Positions 7,492 through 17,005 of a stretch of DNA of 64,000 nt are shown here, piece by piece (position 1 is the stretch's first letter; each line of letters starts with the position of its first letter). Position numbers and translations under genes: made by a program. Source of the DNA: F22 sp963678855 (GTDB taxonomy: Bacteria; Bacteroidota; Bacteroidia; Bacteroidales; Bacteroidaceae); NCBI GenBank assembly GCA_963678855.1, contig OY787448.1, positions 434,001 through 498,000 on the forward strand, given 5' to 3'. The notes under the pieces are model-generated. The model was not told the DNA's origin. It was given only the letters and a program-made list of their open reading frames with translations, and made no database searches.

Positions 7492-9582
7492 TTAATCAGC
7501 GACTTCATCCTTAGAATTTGCATCAGCTACAAGAGGAAGATAGAATAAGAATCTTGCACCACCTGTATAGCTTCTGTCGTAAACGACCTCCCCTTTAAGG
7601 AGCTCTGCAAGAGAAGCACAGATACTAAGCCCAAGGCCTATGCCCTGGGATTCTTGATCTAACTTAGCAAAACGATGAAAAAGCTGATTAACTTTATCTT
7701 CTGGAACCCCTGTTCCTGTGTCAGTTACAGCAAACTCAAGCACTTCATCACGGTCACTCGCCCAATTGCAAGACAGGGTGATGTGGCCGTTTTTAGTATG
7801 TTTACATGCATTTGAAAGATAGTTTAATAGTATCTGTAAAACACGAGTTTTGTCTGTATAGACTGCTGTATCTTCGGGAATACGAAAGTCAAGAGTCATT
7901 TCTACACACTCTTCCAGATGCATATTAATAGTTTGCATAGCTTGGTCACAAATAGCCAACACAGAATGTGTATCATTGTGTATGGTGTATCGCCCTGAGT
8001 CGAGTTGTGCAGTGTCTAGTGCGTCATTGATCAACTGCAATAGCATCTCACTATTTTGAGCAATATGATACCCTAATTCACGCTTCATCTCTTTGTCTAA
8101 CTCTGGGTTTTCTGTCAACAAGAGACTAAACCTAGCTATAGCATTAAGCGGCGTACGAATCTCATGATTCATATTATGCATATACCTCACCTGTAAGTCA
8201 TTAAGTCTTTCTGCAGCCAATTGTTCCTTCTTGGCTAGTCTGGACTCTTCTCTAGAGATCTGAATCAACAACTTACGTTTACGAATAGTATGCAAGGTCA
8301 GAGCAAGTCCCCATATTCCTAATAGAAACAAGACAATGGAACTGATGAATAGCCTTGTTGTCCATGTCGACATGTATCGCTGATGTTCTAAATTCTCTGC
8401 ACTAATAACACGCTTCAATCGAATCAGTTTGTACAATGTAGAATAATCTGTTTGACTATCGTACAAACGTTCTTGAAACTGTTGTCTTATAATATGAAAA
8501 TTACGAGTTAGATAAAAGTTATAACGGTCACCATAACCTACTTTTTTAATAGCTTTATTTTGAATTTTAGCCAAACGAAGCTTTATTTCCTTATTATTAT
8601 TTCGGGAAATTATTTCTTTGTTGCAAAGCTCAATAACTTTCTTATACTCTTTTGCACACATGGCATAATTAATATCAGCCCAATGCAGCATTCGATCATA
8701 TGAGTTAATCAACACTTTCCCCTCCTTGCCGTGCGGAGAATTCATAAACTTCCAATTACGCGCCAAAAGACTTGGTGTAATCTGATCATAACAACACAGT
8801 TGTTCATAGCACATAAAGTAAACAATAGCTGCGTGTCCCACAGGCATTTCTTCAAAAGCTATAGCCTTCCCTTGGTAATGAATCAAATAATCAATAACAT
8901 ATTCGCTATAAAGCAAAGTGTTTTCATAATCTTTTAATGCCAAGTATTTACCCGATGATAAAATAAAGGAATTGATTTTATCGATAATAAACTCTTTTGG
9001 TAATTTCATCACTATCTTATTGAAGCGATTAAAATACTCATAGAATGGAGAAGTGGTCGATTGAATATCTACTGCCCCCATAAGCCCAGATAAATAGAGA
9101 CGGTTGTTGAGCAGATAGCTAAGACTATCCTTGTGTACACTATCTGCATACACACTATCTGCTTTATAAATCATTTCCTCAATAAAATGATGTTTCTCTT
9201 CCCTTTCTAGACTCATTCCTAATCTGCGGTATAAGACTACATTAAGGCGGTGCTTTTGTATCGTTTTTGAAGTGGAATGTGGAAAAGTATCGACAACTGC
9301 AATATAAGCTTTCAGAGAGTCCATATTGTGTGTATTGCGCATTTTACCCATTGCGTGCAACTGCAGACTATCATTTTCAATAGCACGAGCCATATGAAAT
9401 GCCCTCCAATGATAAATAGCTATTGAATCATCATTTACTCCATCATATTCTTTCAATTGAGCATTATACACCTTGAGCCAAAGTGAATCTGGCTCATTAG
9501 CATAGCTCAAAGTCATCCCAAACAATTGAAATGCTAGTAACAACAGCAAATGATATCGTATATTCAGTATTCTAATTATCAT
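7492..9582 (-). CDS. Sensor histidine kinase with large extracytoplasmic domain
   Basis: This 696-residue membrane kinase has a signal peptide (MIIRILNIRYHLLLLLAFQL). A long helical, TPR-like periplasmic region (about 25-400) is followed by a transmembrane helix near 410-430 (FISSIVLFLLGIWGLAL) and a short coiled coil. The HisKA domain has phospho-acceptor His473 in NHEIRTPLN. The HATPase domain is complete, with N box LLNYLSNACKH, G1 TDTGTGVP and G2 GIGLGLSI. There is no receiver domain and no response regulator beside it, so its partner is elsewhere. Its start overlaps the end of the upstream kinase gene by 11 bases, implying an operon and probably co-function. Confidence 0.9.
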   Translation of the reverse strand: MIIRILNIRYHLLLLLAFQLFGMTLSYANEPDSLWLKVYNAQLKEYDGVNDDSIAIYHWRAFHMARAIENDSLQLHAMGKMRNTHNMDSLKAYIAVVDTFPHSTSKTIQKHRLNVVLYRRLGMSLEREEKHHFIEEMIYKADSVYADSVHKDSLSYLLNNRLYLSGLMGAVDIQSTTSPFYEYFNRFNKIVMKLPKEFIIDKINSFILSSGKYLALKDYENTLLYSEYVIDYLIHYQGKAIAFEEMPVGHAAIVYFMCYEQLCCYDQITPSLLARNWKFMNSPHGKEGKVLINSYDRMLHWADINYAMCAKEYKKVIELCNKEIISRNNNKEIKLRLAKIQNKAIKKVGYGDRYNFYLTRNFHIIRQQFQERLYDSQTDYSTLYKLIRLKRVISAENLEHQRYMSTWTTRLFISSIVLFLLGIWGLALTLHTIRKRKLLIQISREESRLAKKEQLAAERLNDLQVRYMHNMNHEIRTPLNAIARFSLLLTENPELDKEMKRELGYHIAQNSEMLLQLINDALDTAQLDSGRYTIHNDTHSVLAICDQAMQTINMHLEECVEMTLDFRIPEDTAVYTDKTRVLQILLNYLSNACKHTKNGHITLSCNWASDRDEVLEFAVTDTGTGVPEDKVNQLFHRFAKLDQESQGIGLGLSICASLAELLKGEVVYDRSYTGGARFLFYLPLVADANSKDEVAD

Positions 9583-11407
9583 GCTTTGCAGATTTTAAAG
9601 GGATTAATAACTGCATGTGCACACCTACTTCAGAAATATTCTGAAGTGTCAATTCACAATTTAATAAATCACATAACATACGAGCTAAAACCAAGTAGTA
9701 TTCATTAGTATCTGCATAATCTGCTATTTGATTGTTTCTGTCCAAACAATTAAGTACAATTGTTCGATCTTGGTGACTACTTGATGAAACAACATCTATA
9801 ATAAGCTTTTCTAGCTTTGCGTCTGTTTGAGCATACAAATGTATTTCGCCTAAATCAGATGTCTGCACAGCATTCTTCACCAACAGTTTGATAATCCTCA
9901 CAATATGCTTACTATCAGTATGCACTATTGTGTCTTGCTCATATGAAGTAACCGTTAGTATATGGGGCAGAATATCTTCGGAAAATGCTTTCCATAAATT
10001 GTTGTCTAATATTTGATTGACTGGCACATCTTGATAATCCACCACCATGTGATTTGTAGACAAACGCGCTATATCCAAAATATTATTGACCATATCAAGC
10101 AACTGCTGACTTGTGTGATGCACTATCTCAGCCGCCTCTTGTTTTTCGCGTTCAGGGATTTCATCGTCACCTAACATATTGGAGAATCCAACAAGCGCAT
10201 TCATCGGCACTCTTAAATCATGGTTGAAATTACGCATCAAATTAAGCTGTTGTTCACATGCTTCTTCTGCTTGACTAAGTGCCTTTTTACGAGCCTCAGC
10301 TGATTTCTGTACTTCTTTGAGAAAAGCAAGGTTCATACGAGAACGTTTTCTATAGCCTACCAATAAGTACAAGACAACAGCTCCAGCTAGAATAACAATA
10401 ACACATGCCAAAATCATATGCTTTGTCCAAAGTCGCTCTTTCGCTTGGCGTAAGTCACTTAGATTTTTTTCTTGTTGATTAAGTTGGTTATATGTGTTAT
10501 AATCAATATTATATACAGTTTCTTTATACGCCAACACACTATCTTGTACTGTTATAGCACGTAGCAGTTCACCCGTCATAGCGGGAGATTCAGGCAGATT
10601 GTTTACAGCATCAATCTGAATCTTCAATAAAAACAAGATATCGTTACACCTCAATTTTTGATTTCGTACTAAAGTATCACACAAGTCAATAACTTTGTGA
10701 TAGTCTCCATCAAGCATCCCATAAGCTATAGTTTTAGTTTTGTCGCTAATCGAACAGTTGTTTCCTAAAGTTTTACTGTATTGACCTATTGGGCTATCTA
10801 TAAACGTACGATTTCTCTGTATTACTGAATCTTTTATTACTTGATAACAAAAGAGTTCACGAACTAACACACAGTATAGCATCGCAAGGTATGGATTGTC
10901 TTTGCGTAATTCTGTCAATGAGTTGACTCCTGCATTTTTCTTCACTTTTTGTACTATGTCCTCCAACAATGGGTAAGCATAATGCTGCTTAAGTGTAAGC
11001 AAGTGTATATGACTCATAATTAGATTGGCCCGTAGCTTGAGAGGTAAATAAGCTTCTGGCAACAAAGCAGATAAGCTTTTCAGATGACGCATGTATGGAC
11101 GATAAGATGCCGCTGGTTGTGATGGGTCTAACAAAACAAGTGTAGATACCAAAGCACGATATGTTCTGACTTTCTGTTCTAGAGTCATCTCATTTACATC
11201 TCCCCATAAGCTATCTACTTGTGTCCCGTATAAATCATATTGTAGTCTACGTTCTATAGAATTGAGTGAAGGGACTAATTTGTTTAGGGAATCGAGTTCT
11301 TGGATAATTTCATCTAGGGAGACAACTTTCTCAAACCTGTTTTCCGCGCATAGAGGTGGCAGAAAACATGACAATAAAAGAAGAAAAAAAAGTCGTTTTG
11401 CAAGCAT
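9572..11407 (-). CDS. Sensor-kinase-like protein with degenerate ATPase domain
   Basis: The start is taken at the ATG complementary to 11405-11407 because this gives a clean signal peptide (MLAKRLFFLLLLSC); an upstream ATG at 11431 adds eight residues. Architecture matches the neighbouring kinase: a helical periplasmic region, one transmembrane helix (ILACVIVILAGAVVLYLLVG), a coiled coil and a HisKA domain with His396 in NHDLRVPMN. The ATP-binding part keeps an N-box-like LLVKNAVQ but lacks the G1 motif (VVSSSSHQD instead of DxGxG) and the GxGLGL lid. ATP binding is therefore doubtful, and it may be a pseudokinase that modulates its overlapping partner. Confidence 0.8.
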   Translation of the reverse strand: MLAKRLFFLLLLSCFLPPLCAENRFEKVVSLDEIIQELDSLNKLVPSLNSIERRLQYDLYGTQVDSLWGDVNEMTLEQKVRTYRALVSTLVLLDPSQPAASYRPYMRHLKSLSALLPEAYLPLKLRANLIMSHIHLLTLKQHYAYPLLEDIVQKVKKNAGVNSLTELRKDNPYLAMLYCVLVRELFCYQVIKDSVIQRNRTFIDSPIGQYSKTLGNNCSISDKTKTIAYGMLDGDYHKVIDLCDTLVRNQKLRCNDILFLLKIQIDAVNNLPESPAMTGELLRAITVQDSVLAYKETVYNIDYNTYNQLNQQEKNLSDLRQAKERLWTKHMILACVIVILAGAVVLYLLVGYRKRSRMNLAFLKEVQKSAEARKKALSQAEEACEQQLNLMRNFNHDLRVPMNALVGFSNMLGDDEIPEREKQEAAEIVHHTSQQLLDMVNNILDIARLSTNHMVVDYQDVPVNQILDNNLWKAFSEDILPHILTVTSYEQDTIVHTDSKHIVRIIKLLVKNAVQTSDLGEIHLYAQTDAKLEKLIIDVVSSSSHQDRTIVLNCLDRNNQIADYADTNEYYLVLARMLCDLLNCELTLQNISEVGVHMQLLIPLKSAKHDN

Positions 11408-11547
11408 GCGTACTTGTGTAAATAGGGCCATGTATTAATCGATTTAACTAGAACACAAAAGTACAAAAAAATGATTAAATATACGAACGATTCACAATTG
11501 TTATCCGTAGTTTTAACAAGGGCATTTAATGCATTGCAGGCAAAATC

Positions 11548-12179
11548 CTACTTGCCTGTTTCAATCTTTCCATTTTCACGATTATATTCCGAGCCATTTT
11601 GGCTGTGTGGAAAATAGAAAATTGCAAACAACACAACAATGGCTACTACTGTTACCCAACGGTTGATTTGTTGCCAGACTGAGTGTTGAGTTATTAAACC
11701 CACTGCACAGCGACCATAGCAATAAGGAGTTTATTGTCGGTCAAATCATAACCAAAAGGGGAAGCCAGTCCAGTAAGCTTTTGCACCAAAAGGGCAAAAA
11801 AAACCGCCATACAATAGATAAGAAGTGGGGATTCTTTTAAAAAAAGATAAAACGTTTATCGTTTACAATAGCATATAGGAAAACCATAGCTCCAAGAAGC
11901 ATGGCACAAGCACTACCAAATGCAACTTTGCTACTAGATCACCCATAAAGTCGATGATAATCAAGAGGTGTATGATAACCATCGGTAGCTGTAGTGTGAA
12001 CAAAGAAAATAGGAATCTTCTTCAAATATAATACAATATGGTCTGAAAAGCCATAAGTACTAGCTATTTGGCAAACATTCAATTTGCTTTTTAAAGTGAA
12101 CGTATCAACTAGTACGTGTGAAGTAGGTGCGGTAGAGGTATTATCTATAGAACACCATCCTTTGAGTAAATGAATGTAC
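11548..12179 (-). pseudogene. Decayed M28-type peptidase with C-terminal membrane helices
   Basis: Reading the minus strand in pieces gives a coherent but broken gene. At 11939-12179 is a segment with SDHIVLYLKKIP and DGYHTPLD, which match the M28 metallopeptidase C-terminal motif including a zinc-ligand His. It ends in a stop at 11939. Further pieces in other frames read as membrane helices (AMLLGAMVFLYAI at about 11850-11923, LLIAMVAVQWV near 11700 and VTVVAIVVLFAIFYF near 11600), closing at 11548. Bacteroidota encode M28 peptidases followed by membrane helices, so this is best explained as one gene with several frameshifts and a lost 5' part. Confidence 0.5.
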
Positions 12180-12368
12180 TAATAAATGATATTCGATAAT
12201 TTCTTCCTTATAATAGTACAGAAATTTTAATTAGCCAACAGATGAACCTGTCATAGAAGTTTAAAATTCTCACAAATGAAAACAACTCAAAATCATTTTT
12301 TTTCTCTTTCCTGCAACTAAATCGCTCACACACTGCGTCTTAACAACATAACCAATAAAATAATAAGT

Positions 12369-12851
12369 ATGAATAAAATTATGATTACCTTAATGGCTTG
12401 CCTTCTAATAGTAGGTACTAGCAGTGCAAAAGCGATAAACCTAGATGACCTATACGACAAAGTTTGTAAAGTAGAAGATGGTCATAAGATAAGTGTCGGC
12501 GCGCCATTGATGGCTATGGCTAGATTATTTGTATCTAAAGAGGAAGCCCGAGAATTGCGTCCATTTAAAAGCGTGTCTGTTGTCTATCTTGACGACTGTA
12601 AAGAGGAAATCAAAACAAAATGGATGGACAAGATTGTCAATGGTCATTTTGATGATTATAGCTTGCTAGTAAGTCAAAAAGATGAAGAGGGACTCCAACA
12701 GGTTTGGGTAAAACAAAAGAAAGATATAATAGTACGCATGATAGTTGTCGTTCAAGATGATGAGTCTTGCTTTATGACACGTATAAAAGGGAAGTTTGAT
12801 CTTCAAAAACTGATGAACGACCCTGATTGCTATGCCAAAGTGATACATTAA
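12369..12851 (+). CDS. DUF4252-like secreted protein, copy 1
   Basis: The 160-residue product has a signal peptide (about 1-22, LMACLLIVGTSSAKA). The mature part resembles DUF4252: an ISVGAPLMAMARLF helix, a VSVVYLDDC strand, then YSLLVSQKDEEGLQQVWVKQKKD and VRMIVVVQDDES. DUF4252 proteins are Bacteroidota-specific and are often found near sigma/anti-sigma genes; their biochemical role is unknown. Residues 16 and later align with the next gene throughout, so the two form a tandem duplication with a 47-base gap. About 160 bases upstream lie between it and the decayed peptidase, with no strong promoter box. Confidence 0.75.
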   Translation: MNKIMITLMACLLIVGTSSAKAINLDDLYDKVCKVEDGHKISVGAPLMAMARLFVSKEEARELRPFKSVSVVYLDDCKEEIKTKWMDKIVNGHFDDYSLLVSQKDEEGLQQVWVKQKKDIIVRMIVVVQDDESCFMTRIKGKFDLQKLMNDPDCYAKVIH

Positions 12852-12898
12852 CCCTATATATTACTATAAATCAATTGATAACTTAAAAACCAAACAAC

Positions 12899-13354
12899 AT
12901 GCAAAGAACAATTATCACATTACTAGCCATTTTGTTTTTGGCTATAACTGGAGCAGCTAATGCTCAAAGTTTGGACAAAGTATTTGAGTCAGCAAAGAAG
13001 CTGCCTAACCACGAAATTATCAATCTTAATGCCTCTATAATGGGTATGGCCAATTTATTCGGTAGCGCCAATGATCAGATTGATGTGAATAGTGATGTTA
13101 AGAGTATATGCGTTTTAAATTTAGATGAATGCTCCGAATCAGACAGATCTAAAATCGTCGCTACATTAAAGAAAGGTGGCTTTAAAGACTACGAATTGAT
13201 GACAGATCGTACCCAAAGTAAAGAGCTCAATCAAATCTGGACAAAACGCAAAGGCAACATTATCACGACAATGATAATTATCAATATAGACGAAGATGAA
13301 GGCGAAGTGGGTATGGTTCGCCTTGAAGGTAAGTTTGAAGATAAAAAGAAGTAG
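12899..13354 (+). CDS. DUF4252-like secreted protein, copy 2
   Basis: This 151-residue protein has a clear signal peptide (MQRTIITLLAILFLAITGAANAQ). It is collinear with the previous gene: LNASIMGMANLF corresponds to VGAPLMAMARLF, ICVLNLDEC to VVYLDDC and QIWTKRKGNI to QVWVKQKKDI. The pair probably arose by tandem duplication and may act together in the periplasm. It likely shares a transcript with copy 1. The function is unknown. Confidence 0.75.
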   Translation: MQRTIITLLAILFLAITGAANAQSLDKVFESAKKLPNHEIINLNASIMGMANLFGSANDQIDVNSDVKSICVLNLDECSESDRSKIVATLKKGGFKDYELMTDRTQSKELNQIWTKRKGNIITTMIIINIDEDEGEVGMVRLEGKFEDKKK

Positions 13355-13421
13355 TTAATAGGGAACTACTGTCACTTTTAGGGTAACGCTTAGCATGGTC
13401 TGTGGAAGATTCTGTGGCCTA

Positions 13422-13455
13422 TTGTCGTATAATCGTCTTGTTTTTTGTATATTTG
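13422..13455 (+). promoter_or_regulatory. Promoter of the dicarboxylate symporter gene
   Basis: TTG at 13422-13424 and TATATTTG at 13448-13455, 23 bases apart, sit 42 bases upstream of the symporter ATG. The spacing is at the long end. Confidence 0.5.
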
Positions 13456-13497
13456 TAAGCATTTTACTGAATTCAGATACAAATTAGATTCAATTAT

Positions 13498-14811
13498 ATG
13501 AAGTTTCCAAAGAATATTCCTTTATACATAAAGATAGTGCTGGGCATGTTATTTGGCGTCCTAGCTGGTGTGATATTTATACGCTTCAGCTGGGGCGTTT
13601 CTTTTATTCAAGACTGGGTCAGTCCTTGGGGAAAGATGTTTATCCGCCTACTGAAGATGATTGCTGTACCATTGGTATTCTTCTCCTTACTTAAAGGGAT
13701 CACCAGTGTCAAAGATGTCGCACACTTCTCATCTATGGGTATCCGCACTATGGGTATCTATATAGGTACTACCGTCTTCGCTATTGTCGTGGGGGTCAGC
13801 GCAGCCTTGATTCTAAAACCAGGTAAGGTGGTCAATTTAGGCATTGTGGAGATTACGGGTGAACAGACTGCCCAAGTGTCTCAATTTGAAGAAAAAGCTG
13901 GAGAGCGCCGAGACGACGGACCGCTAGCATTCTTAGAAGAATTTATACCCGACAATGTGGTCAAAGCTACGACCGACAATGGTAAGATGCTACAAGTCAT
14001 CTTCTTTGCTATCCTTTTCGGGGTGGCCATTATCGCTATGGATAAGAAAGTCACCAAACCCTTTGTAGACTTTTTCGACTCCGTATATCATATTATTCTT
14101 AAGATAGTCGATTATATCATCCGTATGGCTCCCTACGGGGTCTTTGCCCTCATGACAGGCATGGTGGCCGACTATGCTGGAAATCTCAATATCTTCACAG
14201 TACTAGCTGTGTATACTCTTGTGGTAGCCTTTACACTCTTGATACTTATTTTTGGTTTCTATCCCCTACTCGTCATGTTGTTTACAAAAATTCCAGTAAG
14301 CAAATTCATGAACAAAATGTACCCTGTACAGATGTTTGCATTTACGACTAGTTCGAGTGCTGCAACTCTGCCTTTGACTATTGACAATGCAGAGAATAAT
14401 CTAGGTGTAAGTGAAGAAGTCTCTTCTTTCGTACTCCCTGTGGGTACCACAGTAAATATGGATGGTACTAGTTGTTATCAAGCGATTGCTGTAATTTTTA
14501 TAGCACAAGTATTGGGTATCAACCTAGGATTAACTGAGCTTCTGTCCATAATCCTGCTTACTACCATCTCGTCTATCGGTACACCGGCTATCCCTGGCGG
14601 TAGCTATGTGATCATGACTATGGTGCTTACTACTGTGGGAATTCCAGCAGAAGGACTTGCGTTGATTCTTGGTGTTGACAGGCCACTGGACATGTTGCGA
14701 ACTGCTGTTAATGTGACAGGTGACACAGCGGTAGCAGCTATTATCGACGAAAACAAAAAGGATAAGGTTCCTCATCTGATGGATTATCATGAGACAGATC
14801 ACAATACTTAA
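13498..14811 (+). CDS. Dicarboxylate/amino acid:cation symporter (DAACS family)
   Basis: This 437-residue integral membrane protein has the glutamate-transporter fold. Diagnostic signatures are the serine-rich hairpin SSSAATLP and the motif NMDGT (in VGTTVNMDGTSC), which binds substrate and cations, and a second hairpin ISSIGTPAIPGG. Members import glutamate, aspartate or C4-dicarboxylates with Na+ or H+. An insert after helix 3 (about 115-145, EEKAGERRDDGP) is charged and exposed. Length is normal. It has its own promoter (13422-13455) and faces a convergent inositol monophosphatase operon. Exact substrate cannot be deduced. Confidence 0.92.
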   Translation: MKFPKNIPLYIKIVLGMLFGVLAGVIFIRFSWGVSFIQDWVSPWGKMFIRLLKMIAVPLVFFSLLKGITSVKDVAHFSSMGIRTMGIYIGTTVFAIVVGVSAALILKPGKVVNLGIVEITGEQTAQVSQFEEKAGERRDDGPLAFLEEFIPDNVVKATTDNGKMLQVIFFAILFGVAIIAMDKKVTKPFVDFFDSVYHIILKIVDYIIRMAPYGVFALMTGMVADYAGNLNIFTVLAVYTLVVAFTLLILIFGFYPLLVMLFTKIPVSKFMNKMYPVQMFAFTTSSSAATLPLTIDNAENNLGVSEEVSSFVLPVGTTVNMDGTSCYQAIAVIFIAQVLGINLGLTELLSIILLTTISSIGTPAIPGGSYVIMTMVLTTVGIPAEGLALILGVDRPLDMLRTAVNVTGDTAVAAIIDENKKDKVPHLMDYHETDHNT

Positions 14812-14904
14812 GATCAACGTTCTTAAGTATTGAGATGGGTGCTCTCGATACTTAATAGCTCGCTCTTATATACTGATAGTCCAGAATGACATATATTGTC
14901 TTAA

Positions 14905-14947
14905 AACACAGCAGACACATCAATCGTTTTGATGTGTCTGCTGTGTT
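14905..14947 (-). terminator. Terminator of the AraC-suhB operon, possibly bidirectional
   Basis: A perfect 18-bp stem, 14905-14922 with 14930-14947 (core CAGCAGACACATCA), is followed on the minus strand by TTTT. A second, weaker hairpin (about 14822-14856) lies just after the symporter stop. Confidence 0.8.
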
Positions 14948-14984
14948 ATAAAAGTAATTCACACTAACTGTCAATGTCAAAGTG

Positions 14985-15830
14985 TTATCTCACCTGCTGA
15001 ATATACTCACGAATAAACTCATGCATATGTCCGTTGGTAGCCAGCAGTTGTTTCGCAGCTAGCCAGCTATCCTTGGCGTTGATATCACTGCTTTTACCGT
15101 AGAAAGTAGTGACACGTCCGCCTGCTTGCATCAGGATAAATCCGCCTGCTGCAACATCCCACACTCCTAAATTCTCCTCAATGCGTGCCTCGAAACGTCC
15201 AGCAGCCACATAACACAATTCGGCCGCACAGGCACCCAACAAGCGCATACCGCCAATCTTTCCGTATAAGTTTTGTATCAGGTGAACAGGAAGACATGGT
15301 TCTTTAGCCGACATATATGGTAGCCCCAATTCGATAAAGGCGTGATTGCTATCAGTGCATGATGAAGCTTGTATCACTTGACCATTTAGATAGGCTTTCT
15401 CTCCCTTGCAGCTATAGAAGCACTCGTCCAAACCAATCTCGTAGACAACACCAATCAGAATCTCGTGGTCATTGCGCAAAGCAATGCTCACACAACACGG
15501 TGACATATTATGAATAAAATTGGTCGTCCCGTCAATAGGATCGATTATCCAGGTATAACTTGACATCTCACCTTGTTCTTTATCTTTTTGTGTCTTCTCT
15601 TCTGTGAGAAAGTGAGCACCAGGCACAAGCGATGTCAATTGCGACACGATAAACTCTTCGACTTTACGATCGGCATACGATACATAATCGTGATGTCCTT
15701 TCATTTCAATTTTAGCTTTATCAAAGCCCGCTTGTTCGGTACGAATCATGTCCCCAGCGCTACGAGCGATACTGATAACTTCTTGCATTAACGACTGCAA
15801 AGTCGACTGAGATTGTGCTATTGGTGTCAT
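14985..15830 (-). CDS. suhB: Inositol monophosphatase family protein
   Basis: This 281-residue cytoplasmic enzyme carries the family motifs in order: LTEEKT (metal-binding Glu), WIIDPIDGTTNFIH and, near the C-terminus, VWDVAAGGFI. These bind two or three Mg2+ ions for hydrolysis of phosphomonoesters such as inositol-1-phosphate; some homologues act on 3'-phosphoadenosine phosphates or modulate ribosome biogenesis. Length is typical. It lies 12 bases downstream of an AraC-type regulator gene on the same strand, suggesting co-transcription. The suhB symbol is by family resemblance only. Confidence 0.85.
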   Translation of the reverse strand: MTPIAQSQSTLQSLMQEVISIARSAGDMIRTEQAGFDKAKIEMKGHHDYVSYADRKVEEFIVSQLTSLVPGAHFLTEEKTQKDKEQGEMSSYTWIIDPIDGTTNFIHNMSPCCVSIALRNDHEILIGVVYEIGLDECFYSCKGEKAYLNGQVIQASSCTDSNHAFIELGLPYMSAKEPCLPVHLIQNLYGKIGGMRLLGACAAELCYVAAGRFEARIEENLGVWDVAAGGFILMQAGGRVTTFYGKSSDINAKDSWLAAKQLLATNGHMHEFIREYIQQVR

Positions 15831-15842
15831 ATAAATATTGAT

Positions 15843-16784
15843 TTAAATAGTATCTTTTTGATGTTCATTTCTGTATTGCATAGGCGTTGTGCCCGTCTGC
15901 TTTTTAAAAAAAGCCGAAAAGGCATTAGGTGTTTCAAAATGCAACTCATAGGCAATCTCCTTCATCGAAAGATTCGTTTGGGAGATTTTGGTTTTAGCCA
16001 TCAACAAGACATGCTGATGAATAATGTGCAATGCCGTCTGTCCCGTCATCTTTTTAGTGATGGCATTGAGGTAATTTGGATGCACGCTTAGCTTTTGTGC
16101 ATAATAAGTAGTAGAATGCGGATTGACCAAAACAGTTCTTTGTATATTGCCTTCAAAGCTCAGCTTTATCAATTCCTTATATCTAGAAAATAGATTCTGA
16201 TCCACTCTACGTGATGCCTGATGCAACTCCTCTTCCGAGTGATGTCGGTCGTATATGCGACGTACATACTGAAGTACCAACAGCACGAGTGGTACAATAA
16301 CCTCGAATTTATCTTCGTGATCACTACAGTACTCCGAAAGAATATCCTTATAGCACGTAACTAACTGTTCTGCCTCCTCCTTAGTAACACCCATCAACGT
16401 ATCATCGGGTAGTTTAAGGAAGGGAAAGTCCTCAAGCAAATTATGTAACTGATGATGCTCCGCTATAAAGTCTTGTGAGAAAATAAAATAGTAACCATCC
16501 CAATTGCGACGCTCGTCCCAAGAGACCAACTTAAATGGAGAATTGAAAAACAAATACATATTGTCTGTGTTCATTTCATCTCGTTGAGCACTTATACTTC
16601 CCTCCTCTTTTGTACGCAAAGCTATAGCCACACACTCGTGTCGAAATGGCTCTATCTGAGTAAATACATGCTCTACGTTATCTCTAAATCGACGAATATC
16701 AAAATGAGGATATCTAGGCGTATCTATTCCGATATGCCTACAATAGTCGGTCAGCGTGACCATATGGGGATATTTACGTGTCAT
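15843..16784 (-). CDS. AraC/XylS family transcriptional regulator
   Basis: The protein has 313 residues, with an N-terminal cupin-like sensory half (YLFFNSPFKLVSWD, WDGYYFIFSQDFI) and a C-terminal double helix-turn-helix from about residue 205. The AraC signature is clear: AQKLSVHPNYLNAITKKMTGQTA for the first HTH, then MKEIAYELHFETPNAFSAFFKKQTGTTPMQYR. The ligand is unknown. It has its own promoter (TATCTTTG complementary to 16813-16820). The inositol monophosphatase gene follows after 12 bases and may be its target or simply co-transcribed. Confidence 0.9.
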   Translation of the reverse strand: MTRKYPHMVTLTDYCRHIGIDTPRYPHFDIRRFRDNVEHVFTQIEPFRHECVAIALRTKEEGSISAQRDEMNTDNMYLFFNSPFKLVSWDERRNWDGYYFIFSQDFIAEHHQLHNLLEDFPFLKLPDDTLMGVTKEEAEQLVTCYKDILSEYCSDHEDKFEVIVPLVLLVLQYVRRIYDRHHSEEELHQASRRVDQNLFSRYKELIKLSFEGNIQRTVLVNPHSTTYYAQKLSVHPNYLNAITKKMTGQTALHIIHQHVLLMAKTKISQTNLSMKEIAYELHFETPNAFSAFFKKQTGTTPMQYRNEHQKDTI

Positions 16785-16812
16785 GATGTATGTAAGAGTT
16801 GTTTTTCACTAG

Positions 16813-16843
16813 CAAAGATACAGTTTTCAATTGAACATAACAA
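16813..16843 (-). promoter_or_regulatory. Promoter of the AraC-type regulator
   Basis: On the minus strand TTG (16841-16843) and TATCTTTG (16813-16820) are 20 bases apart, about 29 bases upstream of the start codon. Confidence 0.6.
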
Positions 16844-16856
16844 AATTAAACAACAA

Positions 16857-17005
16857 AAGCGGAGACGATTACTTCGCCTCCGCTTAAAATCTATCACTTC
16901 ATTCAATTCTCACATCATGGATAATGAACAACTCACTTACCTAACAAACTATCCATGTATATATTGACTTCACAGTTAATACCCGAGCAGATCCATTAAC
17001 TTTGT
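16857..17005 (-). ncRNA. Candidate small RNA upstream of the AraC regulator
   Basis: On the minus strand, TTG about 18 bases before TATATTTG (complement of 17010-17017) forms a good promoter. A GC-rich hairpin with stem AAGCGGAG/CTCCGCTT follows at 16857-16886 with a T tract, giving a transcript of about 145 bases. The longest ATG ORF inside is seven codons. A second inverted repeat, CATGGATA with TATCCATG (about 16918-16960), lies inside. The AraC gene downstream has its own promoter. Confidence 0.45.

Noticed and set aside
16584..16967. 127-codon plus-strand ORF upstream of and over the AraC gene
   Set aside because: It is antisense to the AraC coding region and runs across its promoter and the hairpin at 16857; no coding features.
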